From: Dryococelus australis
Lineage: Eukaryota > Arthropoda > Insecta > Phasmatodea > Phasmatidae
NCBI GenBank assembly: GCA_029891345.1
Contig: CM057009.1
Span: 211,538,709 to 211,602,708, forward strand
Direction: 5' to 3'
Length of the DNA stretch: 64,000 nucleotides
The notes below the pieces were generated by a model that was not told the DNA's origin, made no database searches, and saw only the letters and a list, made by a program, of their open reading frames with translations. Positions within the stretch are counted from its first letter, which is position 1, and each line of letters opens with the position of its first letter. The position numbers were made by a program, and so were the translations under genes. Below, piece by piece: positions 1 to 12,340 of this stretch.

Positions 1-84
1 GTTTCCGGTGATAAGTCCGTCGTCAGTATGGAGCCCCATACGTAACAGGTCTCACTGCGCTCTCATTTATGACACGTGCTGATA

Positions 85-758
85 CACTGTAAAAAATAAT
101 GGGAAAATTAGCTTAAAAGTGTAAGTTTATATTCGCAAACTTGTGTGGGAAACATAGTTTTCCTTACGGGTATGGTAAAATGACCGCACTCTGGAGTAAA
201 ATTCACGTACATAGTAGTGGAAAATCCCATACATGTATGGGAAAATAACCTTACGACGCGTTCATCTCTTCAGCATCGTCTCATCAGCTAAGTGGGAGGA
301 CGGGCGGAAGAAACAATGATATAACACGCTAATATTCGCTGACCCTATCATGCTATCGTCGTGGTGTAATGGAAAGCTCATCGGGCTATCGTTGTAGAAG
401 ACCCTGGTTTGCGTCCACCCACCAGCAAGTGCCGAGGATTTTAGAGTTGAGGTTAAGGTTGCTATTCGGCAGAGGATATAGCTAATAAACAATCAACATT
501 ATTTATACTCCACGATATTTTTTAATATAATTTCACTATACAGTATAGTTAATTTTCCCTTGCTTGTACGGCATTTTCCATTACTTGTTTGGGATTTACC
601 CCCACTTTGGACAGGTACTTTTTCCGTACGACTAGGGAATAGTACTTTACTTGTTATGTAAATTTACTCTTCATTTAAAAGGTAATTTTATCTTACAGGT
701 ACAGATAATTAGCTTTCCTTACATGTAAGGGAATTTTATCTCAATTTTTTTTTCAGTG
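85..758. mobile_element. foldback-like non-autonomous DNA element, TA-flanked
   Basis: The left end reads TA-CACTGTAAAAAATAA and the right end is its approximate reverse complement, ending in TTTTTTTTCAGTG-TA, so a TA target duplication is plausible. Both arms contain short degenerate iterations of a motif like GTATGGGAAAATNACC. On the left these are near 150-250; on the right, in the other orientation, near 555-740. Iterated inverted arms are typical of foldback/MITE elements derived from the Tc1/mariner superfamily. No transposase is present. A tRNA-like segment sits between the arms. Seen: TIRs and iterations. Inferred: mobility and family. Confidence 0.5.
349..425 (+). repeat. tRNA-like segment (A box and B box), possible SINE head
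   Basis: A block resembling a degenerate tRNA or the 5' head of a tRNA-derived SINE. An A-box-like TGGTGTAATGG lies at about 362-372. A B-box-like GGTTTGCGTCC lies about 35-40 bases downstream, near 406-416. I cannot form a convincing acceptor stem, so this is not called as a functional tRNA gene. It lies inside the foldback-like element at 85-758. Confidence 0.35.
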
Positions 759-1958
759 TAGCCATTTTATTCTTTCGGACCGTGAGTTGACCAACTGTAG
801 TGTATCCTCATACACAGCCTTAATCTACGTTCACCTTTCGCATCAACGGAACGTGATACTCCATATAGCTTCCGCGCTGTTATCGCAGCTGTACCTTTTG
901 TCAATCACACTGAAATTTAATTATCGCAGCAAGTGAAGAGTAAACCAACTGCACTTTTTCTGAAATACTATCACACTTTGCCCGAATGTTCACGAACATT
1001 GCCTTTTCAACTTCTGCCTAATCGCGCGTTTTATCCATAAGAGCAGTGGTTGATGTGTTCAGATATTGCCTCCATCTCACCTTAAATACCAACCGAGTCT
1101 GTTCACGAATTGTCTTATTTCGATGGCTATGTGTTATAATAATGTGTCTCGACCATGTATGACTTGCTTAGAGTTAACTTTAAGTTATTCTAACCTTATA
1201 ATTTCTTTCAGATATGTACCAAGGCTGCAATGTGTGGACACAAAACGCTTTGTAGAAATAAACAGTGGATATGCATGTTTGAATGTTCGAAATTCAGTAT
1301 TTTTTACGGAAAATAAATATACAGCATGCTGTTGTAGAACTGTATCACGAAGTCTTATATAAAGTAGTAAGACCTCAAAGCGAGGGTACTTCAGTAAAAA
1401 AAGAAAATACTTTTTGTGCAGTTCTTTATGTGGACACAAGTGAAACAGAGAAAAATTCGTTTCCTACAGAAAACGAAGATCGATTAGAGTCACGCTGGGA
1501 CTTTGTTTTGAACAATCAATGTTTCGATATATTTGCTACATTAGCGCGAAGCCTTATAAATAGCAGCCACCAAAGATTTTAAGAGGGAATTAAACTGACG
1601 AAGAATTCGTGACAAAAATATTTTCAAATTAATTCACGAATATATAGAAACATATACATTTCAATTGTTGCTCTGTGTTTTGATACATAGGCATTCGAAT
1701 ATTTTTAGACATTATTTCCTGTATGCTGTGTGCCAGATAGAACTATAACGTTCAAACATGTTAAAAACATTTCGCACTTGAATTGTTTTTGTATTGTTTG
1801 ACTTCTAGCTGATACGAGTTTCCTGTAACTGTGGCTGTATTTTTTCCTTACTTTCCAGCAACTGATGTAAGAAATATTCGTTATGCATTTGTTCTTTTGT
1901 TTATTCTGACAATAAAGTACTCATAACATAGCCGGTGTAGGTTCCTTTCTCAATATAG

Positions 1959-2094
1959 GCAACGAGGCTCCAGAGCCGGCGGAGGGAATCAAACCAACGT
2001 TTACGGAACGCCCAGTAATTCGTCAGTCTGAGGATGGCGTCAAGGTCACATTTGAGTGTAGACTGGTTGGAGACCCGAAACCTACGGTTACGTG
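1959..2094 (+). CDS. bt: projectin/twitchin exon 1 of window: first half of Ig domain 1
   Basis: Coding exon of the giant sarcomeric protein projectin (bent; twitchin in nematodes), a titin-family kinase of insect muscle. The acceptor is AATATAG|GC and the donor TG|GTAAGT. It enters needing two bases to finish a Gly codon and leaves with two bases of the Ig tryptophan codon. The peptide begins NEAPEPAEGIKPTF and continues through ERPVIRQSEDG, with the B-strand cysteine in VTFECRLVG, to the motif DPKPTVTW. These strings match the N-terminal Ig region of fly projectin closely as I remember it. Since this is an internal, phase-1 exon, the true start codon is upstream and unseen. Confidence 0.93.
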
Positions 2095-4016
2095 GTAAGT
2101 CACGAATTAATTACAGTTTCTTCTTGTTTATTTATTGTTAACAGTGCTGCATCTTTAGATACATTTAACATTCAAATAATGTCCCTACAGATACAAGATA
2201 TTAGGGCTCCACCCTTTCGAGAGGAATTTTGGTCATAGTTTTGGTGAGATACCAGTGACATACCTATACGTAGTCTATTAAAATTAAGAAGCGATTTTAT
2301 GTATTTACTTTTGTTTAAATAATTTTGAATTTATATTAGACTTTAAAATGTAAAAATGTTTATTTTATTGCAAAGTACATGCACTTCTCTAGAGAAGAGT
2401 ACGGTATACAAGATGTATTCAATCAATATGACTACATCTTTTAATGCTGACAAAAGTTGTCATTATTTTATACCTAGTGCGCAGCTAAGATACTGAATTT
2501 AAAAGTTTTAAAATTGATTTTTAATGTAGTAGCCTGCAGTACATACACACATTCAAGTACCCTTTAAAATAATTAGCAAACTTGTTTAGTATTAGGATAG
2601 CACATTCGTTTTAAATGAATACATATGTAAATACAAATACAACTAGGGGTTAACTTTGTGGTATAGTCAGAGTTCCTGGCCCCCAATTGGCCGCACTTCT
2701 GTGCACTGGAGGTGGAATCACTTTGCGGCTACATATAACGTGCAGTACATGTGCCTTCGCAACACGGTGGTCCATTGCAATCACCCACTCAAGTACAAGG
2801 CATGCCCGACGCCGTTTAACTTGGAGATCCCGAGACCCCCCATGTATATCAGTGCGGTATGGTGAAGGTCATATACATATATGCAAATAAAGAATTATTT
2901 TATACAGAATGGGGCGGAATTCAACCGACAAACTTCGTAATGCGATTCCGTATGCAAGATCAAATTTAAAAATATGTATACATAGTACACATTCTACCAA
3001 ATGTGAATATTAAGGGAGATATGATTCTTGAGAAATTGAGATTTGGAGCTTTATTATTTGCAAAATATCATAAACGAAGAGAGTTGAAACTACAATTTTC
3101 CGAACATCTTTGCAGGCAAATGTTCTATTATCACGAATTGTGAACATTTGCTGGAGGTTTCTTGAGCAGTATGACCTAACGAACAAAAATCGTCTTCTTG
3201 TTACAACTGCCTATAACACACCGGTTTCTTGCAAAACGCACACAAAAGTTTCGGTGGCAGTGATACAGTTCCAGTCGTGTAGGCAAAAGCAATACTTCAT
3301 GCAGGGAGTCACACATGAACTTTGCCAGAAACGAACAGGCCGCTTCAGTAATGTAAGATTTTTAATGCATAAAGAATTCTGTTTACAATAGGAGTTTTAA
3401 AAAAGTCTACTGTCTTCTCTGCAGTGGACGCAACAGAATGCCATAAAGACGTGTAGGTAGTATTGTCTAAGTGGAATGCACTCTATTGCTACAGCCAAAA
3501 CTTTGTGCGCTTTTTACACGAAGACGGTGGGTCCTGGGGAGTTGCAGCAAAATTACCATTTTCGTTAATTAGGTTATTACGCTCAATAGACACGCATCAA
3601 AAGTACATAATTCCTGACGGTAAAATGTTGCCTGTAAAGGGATGGTGGCTACACCAGTTGCTTTCATTGCGAGGAGAGTTAGGTTCACGATCCGGTAACA
3701 TAAAACGATTTTCAGAGAACCGTGGTTTAATCTCACTTCGTTTCCGATACCTTCAAACGGTACATTTCAATGTCTCAATTTTTAAGGGCTTATATGTCCC
3801 ACAATGTTCACTTTATGCAGTTCATGCAAACATCCTTATATTTCCGGAAGATCAAAACTGTGCATATTTATGAACTTTTTAAATTTTTGTGTCGATATTA
3901 GTTTTGTTTATTTTAAACCCTGTTTGAAACAGTTCAATAACTGATATGTTTTTAAGCAATATTAACCAACAACTGTTATTAATTTTGATTATTTCCAGTT
4001 AGTACAATGTTTCATA

Positions 4017-4173
4017 GGCTGTTTACGGTAAAGTGAGCACTTTTAAGGCCGTTAATAATTTTTCTCTCAGCCAGTTTTTTTAATCCTTTAACACCAAGTT
4101 TTAAAATAAATATTCACATGTAAGTAATAAATACATGGTATATATTCCCTCACACTCAAAACTTAACGTCTAA

Positions 4174-4245
<72 letters not shown>

Positions 4246-4375
4246 TTAGACGTTAAGTTTTGAGTGTGAGGGAATATATACTATTTATATATATATTTAA
4301 TTATTTATAATTATTTATTGATTATTATTCCAAATGAGAGGGCTTTAAAAAGTGCTCACTTTACCGTGAATAGTC
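4017..4375. mobile_element. MITE family A, copy 1 (TA target, long TIRs)
   Basis: The left end after a TA is GGCTGTTTACGGTAAAGTGA followed by GCACTTTTAAGG. The right end is the reverse complement, with ..AGTGCTCACTTTACCGTGAATAGTC. The same termini bound elements at 28753, 29464 and 38529, which establishes a family. TIRs are about 35 bp and the copy is 359 bp. No coding capacity is seen. Its interior differs from the other copies and is dominated by the palindrome at 4138-4281. The 3' flanking TA has decayed to AA. Confidence 0.75.
4138..4281. repeat. perfect 144-bp palindrome centred on a (TA)n tract
   Basis: From 4138 (GTATATATTCCCTCACACTC...) to 4281 the sequence is its own exact reverse complement. 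Unique-sequence arms of about 38 bases ending in TCTAAGTG flank about 68 bases of alternating TA. It could extrude as a cruciform or fold as a hairpin if transcribed. It lies inside MITE family A copy 1. Confidence 0.9.
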
Positions 4376-5746
4376 AACACTGTATTCAACATTACTTGAT
4401 TAATTTTCATACCATAGGAACACTAACATTAAATTCCAAAATACACACACACACACACACATACACGCATATAAATTGCTTTTAGAACGGAAACATCCTA
4501 TTATCAATAATAATACAACGTTAAGAAATATGTTCACAGCAAATATTTTAGGGAATGCAAGGGTGTGTCAAGATGAGTGTTTCGTTGTAATGGACATGGT
4601 GTCAGAAATGAATCATTATGGTACAAATAAAGAAAACGCCAAACACGCATGCTGTCATTAATAATTATATAAAAAACATGTAACATAATCACTCAGGTCG
4701 AGTTGAGTTGACATCGAAACCGCAGTAGAACATTACAACAAATGTTCAAACTGATGGCTGTAGACCTGGTTGCACGGCGGCATACGACGCTGTACTCGAA
4801 GTAGCACATGTGGCAGTAGTGATGACTGTGGTCGCCGACTTGAGTTTACCTGGTGGTTCTTGCAGCAGCGTATTACGCTTCCCGACTTCACTGTCATTGT
4901 GTTATGGACAGCTGAGCTTTGTTTACCCGCGAAGGCATCTTCAAGAGCAACAATGTCTCTTGTATTTTATTTTACTTAGCGCATAAGTATGCATATCCGA
5001 CACCATGGCCTGTGCGCATCGAAACACTCGTTTTAACACCATCTTGCATTCCCCAAAATATCTACACTTATTTAAAAAAATACTATCTATATATTTTTTT
5101 CCGAAAAATCAATTTACAATTAAAGGTTGGAGTTGTTACAAAAATTACCATTATGTGAGATATCACTTTGTAATTATTTAATATCTATTGAATTAAATAT
5201 ACTTGTAATATTAATTTATCATAGTCAAACGAAACGAACTTAACCACAGACTATAGTATTATTTGCATAGTTTATTATGTTTTATTTTTTTAAATACCTC
5301 AGTAATACTCTTTGTCAGTATGTAAAATTATGTACCTAGATTTTGCACACCCAAAAGTAATTGTATAAGTTAGTAAATTGTACCTGGTTAATCTATTTAC
5401 AGTTATAAGTGACGCTCACCGAATAAAGGGGAAAAAAGACTCTTAAAATTATGGTTTATAAAAGTTGTAAAGTTTTATACATTAATTTGCCCTAACATTT
5501 ATCAATATAAATTGTTTACAATAACTTGTACAATGTTTGCTAACTTACTTATTACACTCGTATTTTCTGAGAACATTGTAATCAATTTTATACTAAAAAA
5601 TATAAAATAAAGCTAATGTTCATTATTTTTTTTTACAAAACTATGCTTGCAGAAGCTATACACAAAAGTATTGAATTGCCTTCATTATAAATGTGTTTTT
5701 TATCGACTGTGCACTTACTAAATTGAAATAATCTTAATATTTTTAG

Positions 5747-5950
5747 GTACCATGGGAAAAAAATAGTGAAAGAAGGAGGTCGTTTCAAGATGTCGCTGGA
5801 ACAAGACCAGAAGTCTTATTATATGGCGAGGCTAGAGATAACATCGGTTGAGAACTCGGACAGTGGTGACTATAGGGCAGTTGCTAAGAACAAACTCGGA
5901 GAGGGGACGGCCACGATTAATCTTAATTTTGAGGGCGGTGACAAACCAAA
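5747..5950 (+). CDS. bt: projectin/twitchin exon 2: second half of Ig domain 1
   Basis: The acceptor is ATTTTTAG|G, whose first base completes the Trp codon split across intron 1. The donor is AA|GTAAGT. The peptide starts YHGKKIVKEGG and contains the E-to-G strand signature SDSGDYRAVAKNKLG. It finishes INLNFEGG, the typical end of an I-set domain in this protein, then GDKPK leads into the next domain. The position usually occupied by the F-strand cysteine (YxC) is alanine (DYRA), so this domain cannot make the canonical disulfide; I believe the same substitution exists in fly projectin. 204 nt, leaving phase 2. Confidence 0.95.
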
Positions 5951-7015
5951 GTAAGTGAAACAACATTCATAGGTATTTTCTATAAGAGTTGTAATCTCGT
6001 ATTATAATATATTCTTGTAAATAAATTGCAGGACAATCTACTTATACATTAGTTGTAATAGCGTAAATTATTGATAGAGACATCAAAGTCCTATACTGAG
6101 TCTTACGTAGCCCTAACCCTATAAAATACTGTACCTAATGGGCACAGTGAATCCCGAGTTACGGCCCTTAGAATTAAGAAACATGAAGAATGGCCTGCTA
6201 CCCTCAGTGAGATGAAAAGAGGTGGTTTCCATAGAGAGGAATTGACGGAATATAACGATGGCTGAAAATGAAGTACTCTGAAAACATTCACCAGGCTTTC
6301 AACAATAAAATCGTTCTGGCTTGGGTCCACCTGCAATCAGCCTTGGACTGCAACAGTAAGAGACTAGTGCAGTCACTTTCGCCGCTTTAGACCATACTAC
6401 ATATTCTTTATTAAATATCTGCTTTTCTATAAGACTTTTGTAACAGCATTAGTGTAGTTATTGGAAAAAGTTACTTTATCTACGTATTGATATTATTATG
6501 AGGTTTGTATATGGAAAATGTTAGGAATGCGGTAAACAAATTAAAAAAATTGTTATGTGGTATTAAAATATATATATAATGTTTAACTTATATTATAATA
6601 CCCTGAAACCAAAATAAGTTTATTCATATATTAATGAACAAACATAAAGAGTGAGTTACAAAGAGAATCATTAATATTTTACAGCATTTAATGAATGCTA
6701 CATCATATATTTAATCATTCATTTGTGAGTGTATTCCTGATATTTTCATTGCACTTGAAGTTATAAGAACTACTAAACATTCACCACCCTTGCATGCTAA
6801 CCATGATTTCTACAATCACTCTTAGGAGGTGCTAAATGAGTTGATTTCAGTAAATGTAAATAAACATAATATATTTGATTTAATAGACTAAAACGGAAAC
6901 TTAAATTTAGTTTAAGTAAGCAAAAGGACAGTTATTTTGGCCACTAATCCGACAAAATTGACAATACAGTAAAACAGAAGCTCTATTACACCCTGATACT
7001 ACAATAATACAAATA

Positions 7016-8451
7016 CACTGCGCAAAAAATATTTTGCATTACTTAAATTTGTTGTAATGGGGAAGGATTAGCTTAAACGTACCGTCATTGAATAAATGGT
7101 TTGCAGATATTTGTCACTGGAAAATAAGCTTTTAATGCACGTGACCAGATACAGTATACAGCACCTGAAATCAGTTTTGCATGTAAGTGGCACATTCATG
7201 AAGCAATCATGTCAGATCGCTAATACCAGGTATGGCCACTGCATGCGGTGACAAGGTCGTGGACATATCGCATGCTGCGAATGAGGCTGTCCAGAATTTC
7301 TTGAGGTACGAGGTCCCCCACCTCAACAGTAGTCTGAACTAACTCTTTGAGTGTTTCGGGTGGGTCGGACGATTGGCAGTAGCGCGTTTTAACATCAACC
7401 ATGCATGTTCGAAGCATTTCATATCGGGTGACCTGACTGGCCAAATTATTCGTGTGATGGACGCTTCTTGCAAGAAGTTCTGCACGATCCGTGGTCTATG
7501 TGGATGATCTGGTCACCGATGTCGGCACGAAAAGCATGCACGTCAGTTTTGAGAACCTCTTTCATATATTGCTGGGCTGTTAGGGTGTTATTTATGTGAA
7601 CAAGTGACGTACATCTACCAAGCATTATTCCTGCCCAGAACACCACACTACTACCACCATATGGATAGAAGTTGCGGACGTAAAGCTGTATTGCTGTAGG
7701 TCCACGATTACGACACATACTCAAAGACCGTAAACCAGGATGAAGACAAACACTGGTCTCGTCTGTGAGATGGCGTGCCTCCATGAGGCAAGTTCCCAGT
7801 CGAAGTGTGCCCGCATCCAGGCTAATAGCTCACTTCGGTGGCGATATGATAAAGTTGGACACCTCATGGTCTTGTAGTCATATTTGTGGTTCTGGTGAAG
7901 CCTCTTCCAGACAGTCTGCGTCGATACCTGTACTCAAGTGGCTCAACGAAGATCTTGGAGCCGGTCAACTGCTGTGGGAAAATTGTCGTTTCCTGGCGTT
8001 GACCGCTAACAATCTGTCCTGCACTGCTGTAGTGGTACATGGGCGACCACTATGATGTGCATCTGCGACGAATATGTTTCCTGGTACTTCTTCCACACAC
8101 GACTGGCATCACTTTGGTTAAACCCTGAGCAGGACAGCCACATTTCCATTGTGAATGTCCCACCGCTACCAGGGTTACAATCTACGATTGTTTGAATGTG
8201 GTCAGTGGCGTGAAACCTATATCTGACTGTTTCAGTTTCCCTGGCAGCACTGCCAGGCGTCGACACGGCAGCTCAACACGGTAGCAAGCTTAATCTGTTA
8301 CTGTACAAAATTGCTGTTGTGGTTGCAGTGCACATTACCAATGCCGGGTACTACAATGCTGGTGAATGGGGTATGTACGGAACAGAACATGGCAATTAGG
8401 TGTTAACGAATGCTGAAGATACAAGGTAGTGCAAAACATTTTTGCGCAGTG
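7016..8451 (-). mobile_element. Tc1-like DNA transposon, defective, TIRs and TA target intact
   Basis: A 1436-bp element bounded by inverted repeats. The left end is CACTGCGCAAAAAATATTTT followed by GCATTACTT. The right end, read on the complement, is CACTGCGCAAAAATGTTTTG followed by CACTACCTT. A TA lies on each side (7014-7015 and 8452-8453), the expected Tc1/mariner target duplication. The interior carries a disrupted transposase on the minus strand. Size and structure match a full-length Tc1-type element inactivated by point mutations and frameshifts rather than a deletion derivative. Confidence 0.88.
7220..8266 (-). pseudogene. Tc1-like transposase pseudogene
   Basis: Read on the minus strand from about 8266 down to 7220, in at least three frames. 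Near the N-terminus is a helix-turn-helix-like run (SDASRVWKKYQET). The middle has LTDETSVCLHPG, equivalent to the first catalytic Asp region, then SSVVFWAGIMLGR, equivalent to the conserved V-M-V-W-G-G-I strand, and NNTLTAQQYMKEVL. The second catalytic region survives only as HIDHGSCRTS, where other family members have H-D-N-A-x-P-H, so it is mutated. After a stop near 7446 and a frameshift, the C-terminal motif SLIRSMRYVHDLVTACSGHT is recognisable. It would not encode an active enzyme. Confidence 0.85.
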
Positions 8452-10577
8452 TATATAGAAACAATCTAATTTAAAGTCCTGGGCAAGAGTCATGAATAAC
8501 AACTTGCACTAAGAACTGAATATTGGCAAACATTAACACTCTCTTGAAGATAAAATGCGTTAATTGGGTGAGCAAAATATTTAAGATATAGGCCTGCGTA
8601 CTATATATTAAAAAGTCAGGTAACTTCCATCTAAAAGGCCTAATTTAGTTAGACAAATGCAAGAACAAAATTGTTACCCGGAAAATCCTTTCAAGTTACA
8701 AATTTGATTGTTAGATTTTTTTCCAAGACTACGAGAAAATAATGTTTTAATGTCAACATTATTAATAACTAGATAAATATATTTAATATACCAAAACAAT
8801 TTAGAAAATCACCTAATTATATGTAGTTATTGTTATTAGACCACTTATCAAATATATATTTTGATGATCCCCTCCGGCTGGGTTATAAGTTTTAACCCGG
8901 AAGATGGTAATTCCACATGAATGATGAAATTAGTATTTTACTAGTACGTTATTGCCTCGGTCAGCCCACTTGTACTTGTGGGACAGATGGTTTTCAATTA
9001 TTTCCAAAAAAGTATAAGGCCACGATAATACCGTTATTTGGTCCAGACTGAAAGACAGCACAGTTTGTATCACAGCAGGCGACTTTGCTAGGGATCTGAG
9101 AGAAGCAACAAGAACTCGTTTATCAACCGAGTGCATAAAATGGAAATGCATGCCCGAAGGACAACGGGACCAGAAGGGATTTAGTCCACTTTACAGGCGA
9201 GTGTATAGTAGGACAAGGGACAAAACCACATGCGGAGACACCAGTGTCAGCAGGTAGCCACATGATGAGCACTTCAGGTAGTGGATGGGATTAGCCACTC
9301 AACAGCTCGCGGAATCGCTCGAGCACAGTTGTGTGCGGGCCGAGTTACAAGATACTACTTATTTCCATAGCATCTAAGTCCGGACAAGTTGCGTATTAAG
9401 TCCGATACACCACGGCATATCATTATTATAGAGGCTGTGGGAGACGTGCAGATATGAACTCCAATTGGGGTTGTAAAGACCTCCACAGAAATTAGGATGA
9501 GCCCAATGGACACCCGAATACTGAAATTCCCTTTTTACTGTAACCTTCGGAACATCTCTTAAAATAACAGTTCAGTTTAGTTTATTATTTTACTTCATTA
9601 TCGAACATATTTTAAGGTATGTATTCCGGATGATACGAACATCACGAGACATTGCAGGGTACGAGTATACTACTATGATATGCAAAAACATTTTCCTGTC
9701 TATCAACACGATCACGAAACGATTGGAACCTGCGCAACCGTATGACATATAGGTTTATTATTCTTAGCTAACTGTAATGCCCCTTAAATTTGATTTAACA
9801 AGAATAATGTAATTCTTTTATAAATATTCAAAGTCGCTTAAAAAATTATAATTTGAATAAAATTGGGTTCCTTTCTCAATATTTTTGGACTACAGCATTT
9901 TTAATACAAATTTGTAAATTATAACTCGATAATAATACTGTAGCGTGTTTTTAAGCCGTTCGTTTACCTGGCATTTGAAATGCATTGCACCGTGTTCGAA
10001 AAACGCCTTTTTTGAAATGTCCCCTCAATTGGTTTACCTATGAATAGAAATCGCATTCCAGATGATGACAGAATTGTACTTTAAGGACACCACGCACGTT
10101 GGAAACATTATGTTCATGCCCTCCAAACTAGTTTAAAACGTTTTTTTTTCAGACTGCTGTATCTAACTATACGAAACGGATACATGGGAAGCTACGATAT
10201 AGGAATGCACTGGACTTTGTTACAGAGTCACGTACAATAAAATTATAGGGTCACCTTTTAAATAAATGAAGTTCTATGATATTTACGAAATCACTGCTTG
10301 CTAGTTCAGGGGCTTGCGCGTAGAGGTGATACCGCTTTGCATATGTTGGTCGGCATATATAGGTTTATAAGAAGTAATAGTAACCTAATGATATAGATTT
10401 CGTAATAAATAGCATTATAGTATGTCCTAACAGAAAGAATTATACGTGTTAAATAAAAGCTCGGCCACCAAGGTTTCTGTCGTTCTGTAATGGTCGTAGC
10501 ATAGAAACCGAGTTAGTGTGGTAAAACAGGCCTCTTTTAAAGCTTGACCTCCAATAGAAAAATTACGTTTCTACACG

Positions 10578-10859
10578 TTGCGGGGACAATCACGGGAGAT
10601 CGTATACAATGTTGCAACACATAGCAGTGAACCAAAAACGTCGTGTAAATTGAGATACAGCGTCAATGAAGCAACGAGTGCCGTAATAGGGGTTTTAGAA
10701 TCAACAGTCAAACGAATGGCCGAGGGTAAAGTAAACAAAAAACCAAATTTGACTTTTAAACACCTGAAGTTAAGAAAACGACAGAAGAAATTAATTGAAG
10801 TGGGCGATTTAAATGTGGTGCTGTGCAGGGCAAAAGTTCACACGGACAGAAAAACTTAG
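10578..10859 (+). pseudogene. relic of a transposase N-terminal (helix-turn-helix) region
   Basis: A 93-codon open stretch beginning MRGQSREIVYNV, a start I associate with insect IS630/Tc1-type transposases. It is followed by a region with a plausible DNA-binding helix (ATSAVIGVLESTVKRMAEG), then a basic tail (KLRKRQKKLIE). No catalytic domain follows before the frame closes. I recognise the family only by resemblance, so this is tentative. Alternative: a chance open frame. Confidence 0.4.
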
Positions 10860-12009
10860 TACACTTTTCCAATATTTTACGGTGTACGATCATATTGGTA
10901 TATTATTTGGCAATGCTTAAAATTTTTAAGTGGCAAAGATCTGTTCTATTTTGTTCAAATCTTTTCTTTTCTCGTGGCGTTACTAGGTTAGTGTGCTCGA
11001 ACAAATTACTTTTAAGTTACATACCTTTGCAGGTGCCTATGCATTTTAATGCTCGTCTTTATGGCGTTTATATAAGTACAGATTTGTGACGCAAACCGCG
11101 TATCAAGGCAATGTTTTACTTCGCTTGTTCAGTCGTCTGTTACCACTATAGATATAGGGAAACCCGTGTTAGGTAGTTATGCTGGCTCCGGTTGAAACAG
11201 TTAACATGTTTATTAACATAGGTAGGTGTACATGATGACCGCTTCATGAAATAAAATGCCTGTGTTGCACTTTCGCTCGTGTAACATGGACTCGACAGCT
11301 GAGAAACTGTGATGTCCTGTCTTGCCTACGTAGGGGAAGGCAGTCGCTACGCAGAACGAAAGTGGAGACAGTTCTTTTGTTTCTTGTAGAAAATTTTTTT
11401 TTCATGTGTGCAATGGGGGGTTATATTTATGTATGTATTATTGTAAAGTCCACTTCCGTCTGCATTTTTATGTGACTACGTGGAAACCGAAACAATTTCC
11501 ATTTTTTGATTGGCCGATCAGGTTCCAAAATTTGAGCCCTATGGAGCATGTTTAGGAAGTACTCTGGCACCGAATTATAGGACTTGCAGCAAGTCCGTGA
11601 ACAATCCAGGAGGTCGAGGTGGCTTTAGTGTACAATGGGTTACCATACACGAAAAATTACCAATATTTATTTTAGTATGTAATTCTCTTATACTGCACTC
11701 GTCGCTGTTTGGTCTGATCATAGGTTATATCGGCTTTATAAAATATTTGCCCATATCGGTGACGCGGCATGGGTTTTATCCGATGTCATTAAGTCCATGC
11801 CTGATGGACTTTTGATTGCAGAGTGGGCATAAATCTGTTATGAATGTGGTTTTGAACTAATCTGATACAAATAGTTTTTCCATATGCCCATGCAAATGAG
11901 TCATCTAATATTTTTCTTAAATATTCACCTTAGTTTATAATAAATTACATAGTATGATTTCAAAGGCATGCATTACTGAAATAATTTACACTGCTAGTGT
12001 AAACATACT

Positions 12010-12011
12010 AA

Positions 12012-12093
<82 letters not shown>
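12010..12093. repeat. (TA)n microsatellite
   Basis: About 84 bases of nearly uninterrupted alternating TA, with one phase slip at 12060. Open frames across it on both strands are artefacts of the repeat (Tyr-Ile repeats). Confidence 0.95.
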
Positions 12094-12096
<3 letters not shown>

Positions 12097-12340
12097 CACA
12101 TTTATTTTTGTTCTAAGCTTATTATTCTTTCTATGAATGAATAAAGTTGTTATCCAAAATATGTTTATAATGTTAAACATTTAAATTTAATAAAGTAAAC
12201 TCAAACCACATGTCAATAAACCAAGCAGGTGTGGGTACTCTAAGGTGAATCTCTTAAAGTATTAATGTTTGTACTTATCTGGCATACACTCTAATTTTTC
12301 TATTTATTAGCTGCCATCTAATATAAAGAATTAATTTCAG

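Larger units (their letters stand above)
1..1958. other. sequence upstream of the first recognised exon
   Basis: AT-rich DNA that, by the reading phase of the exon at 1959, must be intron immediately upstream of that exon. It contains the foldback-like element at 85-758 described separately. From 759 to 1958 I see no immunoglobulin-like coding sequence, RNA gene or clear repeat. The exon or exons encoding the projectin N-terminus before residue NEAPEP are not recognised here and probably lie left of the window. Confidence 0.6.
2095..5746. other. intron 1 (3.65 kb)
   Basis: Intron between the two halves of Ig domain 1. It holds a GC-richer patch at about 2655-2870 with no recognised homology, the TA-flanked MITE with a long palindrome at 4017-4375, and an (AC)n run at about 4441-4462. 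An open frame of 136 codons at 3463-3873 shows no recognisable domain and is treated as chance. The rest is plain AT-rich sequence. Confidence 0.75.
5951..12340. other. intron 2 (6.4 kb)
   Basis: Contains the Tc1-like transposon at 7016-8451, a transposase N-terminal relic at 10578-10859, and a (TA)n microsatellite at 12010-12093. The GC-richer stretch 8930-9520 looks like old inserted DNA, but I could not match it to a family. The remainder is AT-rich with nothing recognised. Confidence 0.7.

Noticed and set aside
3463..3873. 136-codon open frame in intron 1
   Set aside because: No recognisable motif and inside an intron on the same strand; most likely chance.
11954..12180. Tyr-Ile repeat open frames on both strands
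   Set aside because: Direct translation of the (TA)n microsatellite.
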